A DNA stretch of 64,000 nucleotides from Aquabacterium humicola (GCF_030167915.1 NZ_JARGNB010000002.1:1-64000), one strand, 5' to 3'; counted from the stretch's first letter, positions 44,118 to 52,292 are shown. A program made the numbers and translations. Notes: a model not told the origin generated them from the sequence alone.

Positions 44118-45554
44118 TCACGGGCAGGCGGCGGCGGCGGGCCCGGGCTTACACAACGTCGATGCGATCTGCCCCAGCAGCCGCACGCCCGCCTGCCGCG
44201 TTTCGTCCAGCGGATGCGCCGCGGTGAGCCGCAGGCAGTGGTCGTAGTGCGTGCCGGTGGCGAAGACGGCGCCCGGCACGAAGCTGTAGCCTTGCTCGCG
44301 CGTCTGCTCGAGCAAGGCCAGCGCGTCGATGCCGTCGGGCAGCTCGACCCACAGCGCGTAGCCGCAGTCGCCGATGCCGATACGCGTGCCGCGCGGGAAG
44401 TGCTGCAGCACCGCGCGCCGCCAGTCGTCGACCTGCGTCTTCAATTGCCGCCGCAGCCGGCGCAGGTGGCGCTCGTAGCCCTCGCCGGCGAGGAAGTCGG
44501 CCAGCACCCGGTCGGTCAGCGCCGGCAGGAGCTCGCCGTGCACCGCACGCGCCGCGCGCAGCTGCAGGCGGTGACGCCCGCTGGCCACGTAGCCCAGGCT
44601 GAAGCCGGGGCCGGTGATGCAGGCGAAGCTGCCGCAGTACAGCACGCGATCGTCGGCGTCGACCGCCTTCAGCGGGCGCGGCCGCCGCAGGCCGGGGTGC
44701 AGCTCGCCCATCATGTCCAGCTCGATCAGCGGCAACGCGTGCCGTGCGAGGCCGTCGGCCAGCGCGGACTGCGCTGCGTCGCCGGGCACGCGGCCGTCCA
44801 CGGCACTGCCACCCGTCGCGGTGATGCAGGCGGCGATCGGGCCGTGGCGGATCGCCTGCTCGAGGGCCGCCGCGCACAAGCCGCCATCGGCCGACGACGG
44901 CAGCGCCAGCGCGCGCAGGCCCAGGCTGGCGATCAGTTCCAGCGCCCGTAGCGGCGCGGGGCTGGTGACCGCGATGACGTCGCCGGGCCGGGCCAGCAGC
45001 TGCAGGCACAGCTGCAGCGACTCCCCTTCGCCGTGCGTGACCACGATGTGCTCGGGATCGAAGCGGCAGCCGAGGGCGGCCGAGCGCCGGGCCAGCTGCG
45101 CCCGCAAGGCGTCGGAGCCGAACACCAGGCCGGTGCCCAGCAGGGACGCATCGGCCTGCAGCTGGCGCGTCGCCAGGCGGCGCAGCGCGGCCAGCGGCAG
45201 CAGCGCGGGCGGCAGCGCCAGGTGGCCGAGCGACAGGCAGTCGTCGCGCGACGCGGCCAGCGCGATCACGCGCTGGCGGCGGCCGGCCAGCGCGATCGGC
45301 GATGCCGCGACCGCGGCCGCGACGGGTGCGGCGGCGGCGCGTGCGAAGAAGCCCTGGCGCGGCCGCGCCTCGATCAGCCCGGCGTCTTCCAGTTCGTGCA
45401 GCGCGTGGGTGACGGTCGCGAGGCTGGCCTCGTGTTCATCGCACAGCTGGCGCACCGACGGCAGCCGGCTGCCGGGCGGATAACGGCCCGAGCGCAGCGC
45501 CCCGGCGAGCGCGGAGGACAGCGTGCGGTAGCGGTGCGGGCGGCGGGACGTCAC
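44118..45554 (-). CDS. MocR-like regulator lacking the PLP-binding lysine
   Basis: The protein has about 478 residues from a GTG start; no ATG is available upstream in frame. The N-terminal GntR-type helix-turn-helix is normal (GSRLPSVRQLCDEHEASLATV). The C-terminal half keeps the aminotransferase fold, but where PLP enzymes read SFSK it reads CGSFACITGPGFSLGY, without lysine. The usual Asp-Asp-Tyr is LIELDMMGEL. PLP cannot form the normal Schiff base, so the effector or mechanism must differ. The stop is coupled to the DM13 gene and the start faces an MFS gene with three TGTATCGA-like boxes between. Confidence 0.85.
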   Translation of the reverse strand: MTSRRPHRYRTLSSALAGALRSGRYPPGSRLPSVRQLCDEHEASLATVTHALHELEDAGLIEARPRQGFFARAAAAPVAAAVAASPIALAGRRQRVIALAASRDDCLSLGHLALPPALLPLAALRRLATRQLQADASLLGTGLVFGSDALRAQLARRSAALGCRFDPEHIVVTHGEGESLQLCLQLLARPGDVIAVTSPAPLRALELIASLGLRALALPSSADGGLCAAALEQAIRHGPIAACITATGGSAVDGRVPGDAAQSALADGLARHALPLIELDMMGELHPGLRRPRPLKAVDADDRVLYCGSFACITGPGFSLGYVASGRHRLQLRAARAVHGELLPALTDRVLADFLAGEGYERHLRRLRRQLKTQVDDWRRAVLQHFPRGTRIGIGDCGYALWVELPDGIDALALLEQTREQGYSFVPGAVFATGTHYDHCLRLTAAHPLDETRQAGVRLLGQIASTLCKPGPAAAACP

Positions 45555-45602
45555 GGCGGCGGGTGCGGTCGAAGGGCTGCACGATAGCGGCTTCGGTCGC
45601 CC

Positions 45603-45658
45603 CTGTATCGACACAGCGGCCGCCGCGGCCGATCGATACACGGCCTCGCCTGTAGCGA
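45603..45658. promoter_or_regulatory. three TGTATCGA-like boxes between MocR-like and MFS genes
   Basis: TGTATCGA lies at 45604-45611, its reverse complement TCGATACA at 45633-45640, and the variant TGTAGCGA at 45651-45658. The first is part of a CTGT-N6-ACAG dyad. The three lie about 50-105 bases upstream of the MocR-like start and 85-140 before the MFS start. They are the natural candidate operator for the MocR-like protein. Confidence 0.6.
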
Positions 45659-45742
45659 TGCGCTGGCCACCGCGCTGTGCCTTACCGCGCGGCGAACCGC
45701 TTCCTAGACTGCCGCCGCATTCAACGACAGGGGAGCACGAGC

Positions 45743-47032
45743 ATGCTGCGGCCACGGGGGCGGAGGGGGATGTCGGGCACGGGCCCGGTGCGGGCGCTGC
45801 TGCTCGGCGAAGGGGTCGGCCTGCTGGCCAGTGCCGCGGCCCAGACCACCGTGGCCTGGTGGCTGGCCGCGCGCGGTGGCGGCGCCGACCTGGCGCGCTA
45901 CGGCGCGGCGATGGCGGCGATCTCGCTGCTCGCCTTGCCGCTGCTGTCGCCGCTGGGCGACCGCTGGTCCCGGCGCCGCTTGATCCGGCTGGCCCAGGCC
46001 GGGCTGCTGCTGGATGCCGTGCTGCTGGCGCTGCTGGCCTGGCAGGACCTCTACCGGCTGCCGCTGCTGTGCGCTTGTGGCGCGCTGTCGGTGCTGGCCC
46101 AGGCGGTGCTGCTGCCCGCGCAGGCCAGCCTGCTGCCCGACCTGGTGCCGGCCGACCGGCTGCCCGAGGCGATCCGCTGGCGCCGCGGCGCGCAGGCCAT
46201 CGGCGGCCTGCTGGGGCCGGCGCTGGGGGGCGCCGCGCTGGCCGCGGGCGGCGTGCCGCTGGCGGCGCTGCTCAACGTCGCGCTGTTCGTGCTGTGCGCT
46301 TGCGCGGCCTGGCAGCTGGGCGCGTCGACGGCGCCGGCGAGCCACGCGGCGGCGACCGGCTGGTTCGACGACCTCGCCGCCGGCCTGCGCGCGAAATGGC
46401 GGGTGCGGCTCGACCGCTGGTGGACGCTGGCGGGTGCGCTGATGATGGTCTTCCTGCTGCCGTGCACCGGGCTGCTGCTGCCGCTGCGGCTGCAGTCGCT
46501 GCAGCTGTCGGCGTCGTGGTTCGGGGCCTGCGGCGCGGCGCTGTCGCTCGGGGTGCTGGCGGGTGTCGCGGGCGGGGCCGATGCCTTGATCCGCCGTGTC
46601 GGCCGCCTGCGCGCGATCGGCATCGCGGTGGTCGCCTGCGGGCTCAGTATCGGGGCCGTCGGGCTGTGCGACCACGCGATGGCGCTGGTGCTGCTGTTCG
46701 GCATCGTCGGGCTGTGCCTGTCCGTCACCCAGCTCGTCGGCCAGACGCATCGTGCGCTGGCCGTGCCGCACGCCTTCCGCGCGCGCATGGCCGCCGGCCA
46801 CCTGACGATCGCGCAGCTCGCGGCGATGCTGGCACCGGCGCTGGCGGGTGCGCTGCTGCTGCGCTGGCCGGTGTCGGTGGTCTACCTGAGCTTGGCGGCG
46901 GCCTTCCTCGGCAGCGGCCTGCTGCTGCTGGCCGTGCCGGACCTGGGCCGGTTCCTTCGGCTCGGGCCGGAGGACGTGAAGGACTGGTACGGCAGGACCT
47001 ACCCGGAGGCCTTCACGGGGACGCAGCGCTGA
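45743..47032 (+). CDS. major facilitator superfamily transporter
   Basis: The 429-residue inner-membrane protein starts at MLRPRGRRG behind GGGGAG. About eleven to twelve hydrophobic helices are visible, with the cytoplasmic loop motif GDRWSRRRLIRL after helix 2, the MFS motif A equivalent. The middle loop around AGLRAKWRVRLDRW separates the two halves. It resembles drug/enterobactin-exporter-like MFS proteins, but the cargo is unknown. Its gene is divergent from the MocR-like regulator, so regulated efflux is likely. Confidence 0.88.
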   Translation: MLRPRGRRGMSGTGPVRALLLGEGVGLLASAAAQTTVAWWLAARGGGADLARYGAAMAAISLLALPLLSPLGDRWSRRRLIRLAQAGLLLDAVLLALLAWQDLYRLPLLCACGALSVLAQAVLLPAQASLLPDLVPADRLPEAIRWRRGAQAIGGLLGPALGGAALAAGGVPLAALLNVALFVLCACAAWQLGASTAPASHAAATGWFDDLAAGLRAKWRVRLDRWWTLAGALMMVFLLPCTGLLLPLRLQSLQLSASWFGACGAALSLGVLAGVAGGADALIRRVGRLRAIGIAVVACGLSIGAVGLCDHAMALVLLFGIVGLCLSVTQLVGQTHRALAVPHAFRARMAAGHLTIAQLAAMLAPALAGALLLRWPVSVVYLSLAAAFLGSGLLLLAVPDLGRFLRLGPEDVKDWYGRTYPEAFTGTQR

Positions 47033-47056
47033 CCGGCGCCGTCGCGACGGCCGGCT

Positions 47057-47566
47057 TCAAGCCGGGTCGGCGGCGTCGCGCGCGGTGCGTGCCGCCAGCT
47101 TCAGCAGCGTCGGCATGCGCCGCTTGCCGTGCATCGTGCGCACGCGGGCCTTCGCCGCGCCGAGGTCGAGGCCGGCGCAGGTGACCAGCACCGGCCGGCC
47201 TTCTTCCTCGCGGTGGACCTCGAACTGCGCCGGCAGGCCGCGCAGCGCTGCAGCCGAGATGCCGATGATCGGGATGCGCCCGCCCAGCGCATCGAACAGC
47301 GCGCGGCCCCATCCCGGCGTCTCCGCGGCGTCGATGTGCACCGGGCCGTCGATCACGATGGTGTCGGGCTGCAGCCCGTGCCGGCCCAGCAGCTGCGCCA
47401 GCGCTGCCGCTTCGCGCAGGTCGAGCTCACCCGGTGCCGGCTTCTCCAGACCGTCGATGCGCGACGTCACCGTGCGCAAGGCTTCGCGCGCGTCCCACTC
47501 GTCGAAGGTCACCGCGGCGGCCCAGGCGACATCGTCTTTAAGATGAACGGCGGCAGCGAGTTTCAT
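47057..47566 (-). CDS. endonuclease V-like protein with degenerate active site
   Basis: The 169-residue protein matches the endonuclease V fold in order: AAVTFDEWDAREALRTVTSRI, GELDLREAAALAQLL, PDTIVIDGPVHID, IPIIGISAAALRG and MHGKRRMPTLLKLAAR. Endonuclease V nicks DNA near deoxyinosine using a D-E-D-H set. The glutamate in LRE and the aspartate in VIDG are kept. The first aspartate position is occupied by alanine (LAAAVHLK) and the late histidine region reads VTCAGLD, so normal catalysis is doubtful. The gene is native-looking in composition and divergent from the SEFIR gene. Confidence 0.65.
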   Translation of the reverse strand: MKLAAAVHLKDDVAWAAAVTFDEWDAREALRTVTSRIDGLEKPAPGELDLREAAALAQLLGRHGLQPDTIVIDGPVHIDAAETPGWGRALFDALGGRIPIIGISAAALRGLPAQFEVHREEEGRPVLVTCAGLDLGAAKARVRTMHGKRRMPTLLKLAARTARDAADPA

Positions 47567-47824
47567 GGCGTGCCACTCACTCTACGCGACTTCTCGGTGG
47601 TGGCGACTTCACTGAGCGTGACTGGCGTTGCGATGGCGTCGAGAGCCTGGTGGCTGGAGCCAGCAAGTGGTTCGGCCGTCCGCACGGGCATGTACCTCGA
47701 ATCAGGCGCCAACTCTCGGTTGGAGCAAGAACCTGTCGACTTTCGGCGCTTGGCCGAATCGCCGGCCCCGTACAGAATGTCCATCGGGCCATCCTGCCTG
47801 ACAAACGGTGCGAGAAGCATGACG

Positions 47825-49558
47825 ATGCCCAAGCGCGTCTTCGTGAGCTACAGCCATGAATCAGACCTGCACAGTCAGTGGGTGCTCGATCTTGCGGGTT
47901 CGCTCAGGAAGCGGGGGCTGGAGTCCATCATCGACCGGTACGTCATCCCGGACGTACCACTTCCGCAGTGGATGCAGAACCAGATTGAAAGCGCGGAGTA
48001 CACGCTGTTTGTCTGTACTCCGCGCTATAAGCTGAGATTCGAGGGCAAGGACAAGTCCTCCCAGGGAGTGACATGGGAGGCAATGATCGCCAATCACGTG
48101 CTCTACAGCAATCGAACTAGGAATCATCGCTTCATTGCCGTGATCCCTGACTCCGGTAGCGAAGATGACATCCCGCTGCCGTTCAGGCAGTTCAAGTTCT
48201 ACACGATTCCCGCTCAATTCGACCTCCTTGTCGGGCACCTCAATGGCGAGCCCGAAGTCTTGCCACCTCCAGTGGAAATTCCGGTCGCTGTTTCTGACGC
48301 GAGCTCATTGGCGCGCGAGGCCGCCGAGACCGTTCCGGTCGTAATCGAGACGGATGGCGTACCCAACATTGACGCAATGGTTGTTGCCGAGGTCAATGCG
48401 CCGGTGTTGGGCTTCGTCTGCGACTATGCGGTAGTGTCGACGCGGGCCGGACCTGAAGTGCCGGTCTGGGACAATCAGGTGTTTTTTGATCGGCCACTCC
48501 TGAGAGGTCTGAAGCGCGTAGAGCCACAGCAATCGTTCATGGCTGTCATCGAGGCTAGCTCAAGAGAGCCCGTGTGCGTTACTGCGAGAACTAGGCTGTA
48601 CATCCACTCGACAGTTGGTCACGGCTCCCAAGTGAACGCAAACGACCCGATCGGCAAGATCTACATCCCGAAGGCGAATCTGATTCATCCGCCATTTTCT
48701 ACGACCAGGGGACAGACGTACTCATCATCGTTGAAGTACACGCCGATACTTGCCGCGAGCCTATGGAAACTCGGTGCTGATCAAGCCAATCGACCACCTT
48801 ACATCCTTGAATGCGAATCAATCGGTCAATCCGGCTTGTCGGCCGTCCTGGCGAAGACCGCGGGACTCTTCTCGCCTGCTGATACCCTCCAGATCGGAAT
48901 GAAAGTCAGAAGGGGAGCAAGACTTGGAACGATCAGAGATGGCGTGGACACCGACGACGTAGCGGCTCCAAAAGCGGGAACGATTGCGCACGTTCACGTC
49001 AAAGAGGGCTCTCCGGTTCACGTAGGAAGGACGTTGGTCACCGTTCGTACGTCCGCGACGGAACTGAGCCTCCTGCTGTCGCCGCTCGTGTCAGCTCAAC
49101 CGGCGTGGTTCGATCTGGCTTCACCGATCTCTGGAGTGATGCATCCGACCCTTCGTCCGGGCACTGCGGTGAGCCCCAGATCCGTTATTTGTCAGGTCAG
49201 GGGCAACAATGTCGTCGTCAGTCTTCGCATCGACATCGCGGAAGGCCAGCTGATGGCGTACCACAAGCAAGGAGGAGAAAGGGTGCAGTTTGGTGATCGT
49301 CTCGCCAGTGTGCTCGGAGTCGGCCTCATCATTCGGGCGCCTCTGCTGGGTACGTTCTATCGCGCGGCGTCTCCCGGTGCGCAGCCGTTCGCCACGGTCG
49401 GCGCACGCTTGCGCGCTGGTGAGCCGGCTTACATCGTCGAGGCGTTGAAGATCATGAACGAAATCGAGATGCCGTTTGACGCGGTGATTGCAGAAATCCT
49501 CGTTGAGGACGGTCAGGGGATCGGCTGGAACCAGCCGATCATGAAGCTCATCGTCTAG
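47825..49558 (+). CDS. SEFIR-domain protein fused to biotinyl-like modules and a C-terminal biotin-carrier domain
   Basis: The 577-residue protein starts at MPKRVFVSYSHESD; an ATG two codons earlier is possible. Residues 1-140 are a SEFIR (TIR-related) domain: LHSQWVLDLAGSLRKRGL, LPQWMQNQIESAEYTLFVCTP and QGVTWEAMIANHVL. Residues about 250-290, 350-410 and 430-500 look like partial barrel-sandwich (biotinyl/lipoyl) folds, such as VAAPKAGTIAHVHVKEGSPV. Residues 500-577 are a full biotin-carrier domain resembling AccB: RAPLLGTFYRAASPGA and VEALKIMNEIE. Lys542 is exactly 35 residues from the end, the standard biotinylation distance. Base composition is lower in GC than the neighbours. The stop overlaps the convergent NMO stop codon. 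Function unknown. Confidence 0.85.
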   Translation: MPKRVFVSYSHESDLHSQWVLDLAGSLRKRGLESIIDRYVIPDVPLPQWMQNQIESAEYTLFVCTPRYKLRFEGKDKSSQGVTWEAMIANHVLYSNRTRNHRFIAVIPDSGSEDDIPLPFRQFKFYTIPAQFDLLVGHLNGEPEVLPPPVEIPVAVSDASSLAREAAETVPVVIETDGVPNIDAMVVAEVNAPVLGFVCDYAVVSTRAGPEVPVWDNQVFFDRPLLRGLKRVEPQQSFMAVIEASSREPVCVTARTRLYIHSTVGHGSQVNANDPIGKIYIPKANLIHPPFSTTRGQTYSSSLKYTPILAASLWKLGADQANRPPYILECESIGQSGLSAVLAKTAGLFSPADTLQIGMKVRRGARLGTIRDGVDTDDVAAPKAGTIAHVHVKEGSPVHVGRTLVTVRTSATELSLLLSPLVSAQPAWFDLASPISGVMHPTLRPGTAVSPRSVICQVRGNNVVVSLRIDIAEGQLMAYHKQGGERVQFGDRLASVLGVGLIIRAPLLGTFYRAASPGAQPFATVGARLRAGEPAYIVEALKIMNEIEMPFDAVIAEILVEDGQGIGWNQPIMKLIV

Positions 49559-50514
49559 GGAACGACGTTTTCGGTGAGCCGCGTCCGCGCCGCGGCGTAC
49601 TCGCGCGCCAGCGCCTCGACCCGCATGGCGACCGGCTCCACCGCCCGCACCGCGCCGATGCCCTGGCCGCAGCCCCAGATGTCCTTCCAGGGCTTCCTCG
49701 TGCTGCCGAAGTTCATCGCATGGGGGCTGCTCGACGGCAGCGCGTCCGGATCGAGGCCGGCGTTGCGGATCGAGGGCTTCAGGTAGTTGCCGTGCACGCC
49801 GGTGAAGAGGTCGGAGTAGACGATGTCGTCGCTGCTGCTGTCGACGATCATGCGCTTGTAGGCCTCGTCGGCGCGCGCTTCGTCGGTGGCGATGAAGGCC
49901 GAGCCGATGTAGGCCAGGTCCGCGCCCATCGCCTGCGCGGCGAGGATCGCGCCGCCGGTGGCGATGGCGCCGCTCAAGGCCAGCGGACCGTCGAACCAGG
50001 CGCGGATCTCGGTGATCAGCGCCATCGGGTTCTTCGTGCCGGCATGGCCGCCGGCCCCGGCGGCCACCGCGACCAGCCCGTCGGCGCCCTTGTCGATCGC
50101 CTTGTGCGCGAAGGTGTTGTTGATCACGTCGTGCAGCACCAGGCCGCCCCAGCGGTGCACGGCCTGGTTCAGCTCGGGCCGCGCGCCGAGCGAGGTGATC
50201 ACCAGCGGCACCTTGTGCTTCTCGCACACCGCGAGGTCGCGGTCGAGCCGGTCGTTGCTCTTGTGCACGATCTGGTTGATCGCAAAGGGCGCGGCCGGCG
50301 CCTCGGGGTGGGCGCGGTCGTGCGCGGCCAGCGCCTCGGTGATCTCGGCCAGCCAGTCGTCCAGCAGCTCGGCGGGCCGGGCGTTCAGCGCCGGCATCGA
50401 GCCGACCACGCCGGCCTTGCATTGCGCGATCACCAGCTGCGGCACGCTGATGATGAACAGCGGCGAGGCGATGACCGGCAGGCGCAGGTTCTGAAGCCGC
50501 GGGGGCAGGGCCAT
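49555..50514 (-). CDS. nitronate monooxygenase (2-nitropropane dioxygenase family)
   Basis: The 319-residue flavoprotein has a TIM-barrel with FMN-binding parts: LRLPVIASPLFIISVP, the AVAAGAGGHAGTKNP phosphate loop with the catalytic-region histidine, and IATGGAILAAQAMGADLAYIGSAF. Many NMO-family genes inside fatty-acid-like operons act as FMN reductases or on CoA intermediates rather than nitronates. It is the last of nine minus-strand genes. Its stop codon (TAG) overlaps the stop of the convergent SEFIR gene, so the transferred DNA may define its present C-terminus. Confidence 0.88.
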   Translation of the reverse strand: MALPPRLQNLRLPVIASPLFIISVPQLVIAQCKAGVVGSMPALNARPAELLDDWLAEITEALAAHDRAHPEAPAAPFAINQIVHKSNDRLDRDLAVCEKHKVPLVITSLGARPELNQAVHRWGGLVLHDVINNTFAHKAIDKGADGLVAVAAGAGGHAGTKNPMALITEIRAWFDGPLALSGAIATGGAILAAQAMGADLAYIGSAFIATDEARADEAYKRMIVDSSSDDIVYSDLFTGVHGNYLKPSIRNAGLDPDALPSSSPHAMNFGSTRKPWKDIWGCGQGIGAVRAVEPVAMRVEALAREYAAARTRLTENVVP

Positions 50515-50531
50515 GGTGCGTTCCTCGTCGC

Positions 50532-51449
50532 TCAGATCGGGTCCCAGCTGAACACGTCGCTGGAGCGGTCCAGCCCGAAGTACTGCGCCTTCAGCGCCGG
50601 CAGCGCATGGTTCAGCACCGTCTCGGGGTCCCAGCCTTCGCCGCGGTGCACGCTGCGCACCGGCCGCGGCTGGCTGATCAGGAAGATCTCGTTGTTGCGC
50701 ACCGCGAAGATCTGGCCGTTGGTGTCGGCCGCCTGGTCGCTCAGCAGCGCCACCGCCAGCGGCGCGATCTTCGCCGGCGTCATCTGCTTCATGCGGTCGA
50801 CACGCTTCTGCTCGGCCTCGGTCGCGGTCGGGATCGAGCCGATCATGCGGCTCCAGGCGAAGGGCGCGATGCAGTTCGAGCGCACGTTGAACTTCAGCAT
50901 GTCCAGCGCGATGGACTTCGACAGCGCCGCGATGCCGAGCTTGGCCGCCGCGTAGTTGGCCTGGCCGAAATTGCCGATCAGGCCCGAGGTCGAGGTCATG
51001 TGCACGAAGGCACCGGACTGCTGTTCCTTGAAGTGCGTGGCGGCCGCGCGGCTGACGTGGTAGCTGCCGTACAGGTGCACCTTGATCACGCTGTCCCATT
51101 CGTCGTCGCTCATCTTGTGGAAGAAGCGGTCGCGCAGGATGCCGGCGTTGTTCACCACGCCGTCGAGGCGGCCGAAGCTGTCGAGCGCGCTGCCGACGAT
51201 GCGGGCGGCCGCGCGGGCGTCGGACACGCTGTCGGTGTTGGCCACCGCCTCGCCGCCGGCAGCGCGGATCTCGTTGACCACCTGCTGCGCCGGGCCGGCG
51301 TCGGACCCTTCGCCGGCGACGGACGCGCCGATGTCGTTGACGACGACACGGGCGCCTTCGCGCGCCAGCGCCAGGGCGATGTCACGACCGATGCCGCCAC
51401 CGGCCCCGGTGACGACGATGACCTTGCCTTCGAGCAATGCTGCACTCAT
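50532..51449 (-). CDS. SDR-family 3-hydroxyacyl-CoA dehydrogenase-like protein
   Basis: The 305-residue NAD(P)-dependent enzyme shows the SDR cofactor motif VTGAGGGIGRDIA, the structural VVNNAGILRD and the catalytic Ser-Tyr-Lys in MTSTSG and ANYAAAKLGI. The sequence and the C-terminal extension resemble the dehydrogenase part of type-2 multifunctional beta-oxidation enzymes (HSD17B4, ChsB1-like). This suits oxidation of a 3-hydroxyacyl-CoA. Seventh or eighth gene of the nine-gene operon. Confidence 0.9.
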   Translation of the reverse strand: MSAALLEGKVIVVTGAGGGIGRDIALALAREGARVVVNDIGASVAGEGSDAGPAQQVVNEIRAAGGEAVANTDSVSDARAAARIVGSALDSFGRLDGVVNNAGILRDRFFHKMSDDEWDSVIKVHLYGSYHVSRAAATHFKEQQSGAFVHMTSTSGLIGNFGQANYAAAKLGIAALSKSIALDMLKFNVRSNCIAPFAWSRMIGSIPTATEAEQKRVDRMKQMTPAKIAPLAVALLSDQAADTNGQIFAVRNNEIFLISQPRPVRSVHRGEGWDPETVLNHALPALKAQYFGLDRSSDVFSWDPI

Positions 51450-51490
51450 GAGAATCTCCTGGCGTTCAAAAGAAGAAGGGGTTGATGAAT

Positions 51491-52270
51491 TCAGGCGGCC
51501 GGCCAGCTGAACCTGGGCGGTCGTTTCGACAGGAAGTCCTGCACCGCATCCTTGTGCACGGCCGTGCCCATCGCCAGCGCCTGCGCGTCGGCTTCGAACT
51601 CGAGTTGCGCCGCCAGGTCGCCGCCGGCGGCCACCGCGCGCTTGACCAGGCTCACTGCCAGCGGCGAGGCATGCACGAAGCTCGCCGCGATCTGCTGCGC
51701 GCGCGCCAGCAGCCGTTCCGGGGGCTGCAGTTCCATCGCGACGCCCAGCCGGACGGCTTCGTCCGCACCGACCTCGCGCGCCGACAGCATCAGCTCCTTC
51801 GCGCGTTGCGCACCGACGATGCGCGGCAAGGTGTAGAAGGTGCCGCAGTCCGGCACCAGGCCGACCTTCAGGAAGGACACGCAGAAGCGTGCGCGCGGCG
51901 TCGCGATCACGAAGTCCGCCGCCAGCGCCAGGCCGAAGCCGGCGCCGTAGGCCGCGCCGTCGACCGCGGCGATCACCGGGCGGTCGAGCGCGATCAGGTC
52001 GCGCAGCCAGTCGTGCAGGGCCTGCATGCGCTCGCGCCAGCCCTGGTTGTCCAGGCCGGCGGTGGCGATGTTGCGCAGGTCGCCGCCGGAGCAGAAGTGG
52101 CCGTTGGCGCCGGTGATCACCAGCGCGCGGATATCCCGGTCACGCTTGATCGTCTGCACGACCTCGGCGATCTCCTCGCGCATCGCCGGGCTCAGTGCGT
52201 TGCGGGTCGCGGCCTTGTCCAGCGTCAGCGTCGCGACCTGCTCGCGGATCTCGAAGTGAATGGTGTCCAT
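51491..52270 (-). CDS. enoyl-CoA hydratase/isomerase (crotonase family, PaaG-like)
   Basis: The 259-residue crotonase has the first oxyanion-hole segment GANGHFCSGGDLRN and the second, AAYGAGFGLALAADFVIA. The first catalytic glutamate of hydratases is absent from that segment (GFGLA). The second position is an aspartate in KVGLVPDCGTFY, as in the PaaG-type isomerases. An isomerase is therefore more likely than a hydratase. It lies between two SDR genes in the operon. Confidence 0.9.
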   Translation of the reverse strand: MDTIHFEIREQVATLTLDKAATRNALSPAMREEIAEVVQTIKRDRDIRALVITGANGHFCSGGDLRNIATAGLDNQGWRERMQALHDWLRDLIALDRPVIAAVDGAAYGAGFGLALAADFVIATPRARFCVSFLKVGLVPDCGTFYTLPRIVGAQRAKELMLSAREVGADEAVRLGVAMELQPPERLLARAQQIAASFVHASPLAVSLVKRAVAAGGDLAAQLEFEADAQALAMGTAVHKDAVQDFLSKRPPRFSWPAA

Positions 52271-52292
52271 GAATTGACGCGTCTTTCGAGAA

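Larger units (their letters stand above)
42449..44118 (-). pseudogene. DM13-domain membrane-anchored protein gene, split by an IS3-family element
   Basis: The 5' part (44118-43891) encodes MKRLLLIATHLLALGLGFALG, a membrane anchor or signal, and the first half of a DM13 domain. The 3' part (42693-42449) encodes the rest: DYKLYLSPEFVETEADF, HFIVPVPAGIDPGRY and TVIVWCETFGQFISAARY, with the conserved WC. Removing 42694-43888 and one CG copy restores a continuous frame through GPRSIRISLDG. DM13 domains are redox or haem-related modules. The start overlaps the stop of the MocR-like gene (TGATG), so the two were co-translated. It is now inactive as a full-length protein. Confidence 0.9.

Noticed and set aside
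47129-47824. In-frame upstream extension of the SEFIR gene
   Set aside because: It overlaps the endonuclease V-like gene on the other strand, lacks domain similarity, and the SEFIR fold begins exactly at MPKRVFVSYS.
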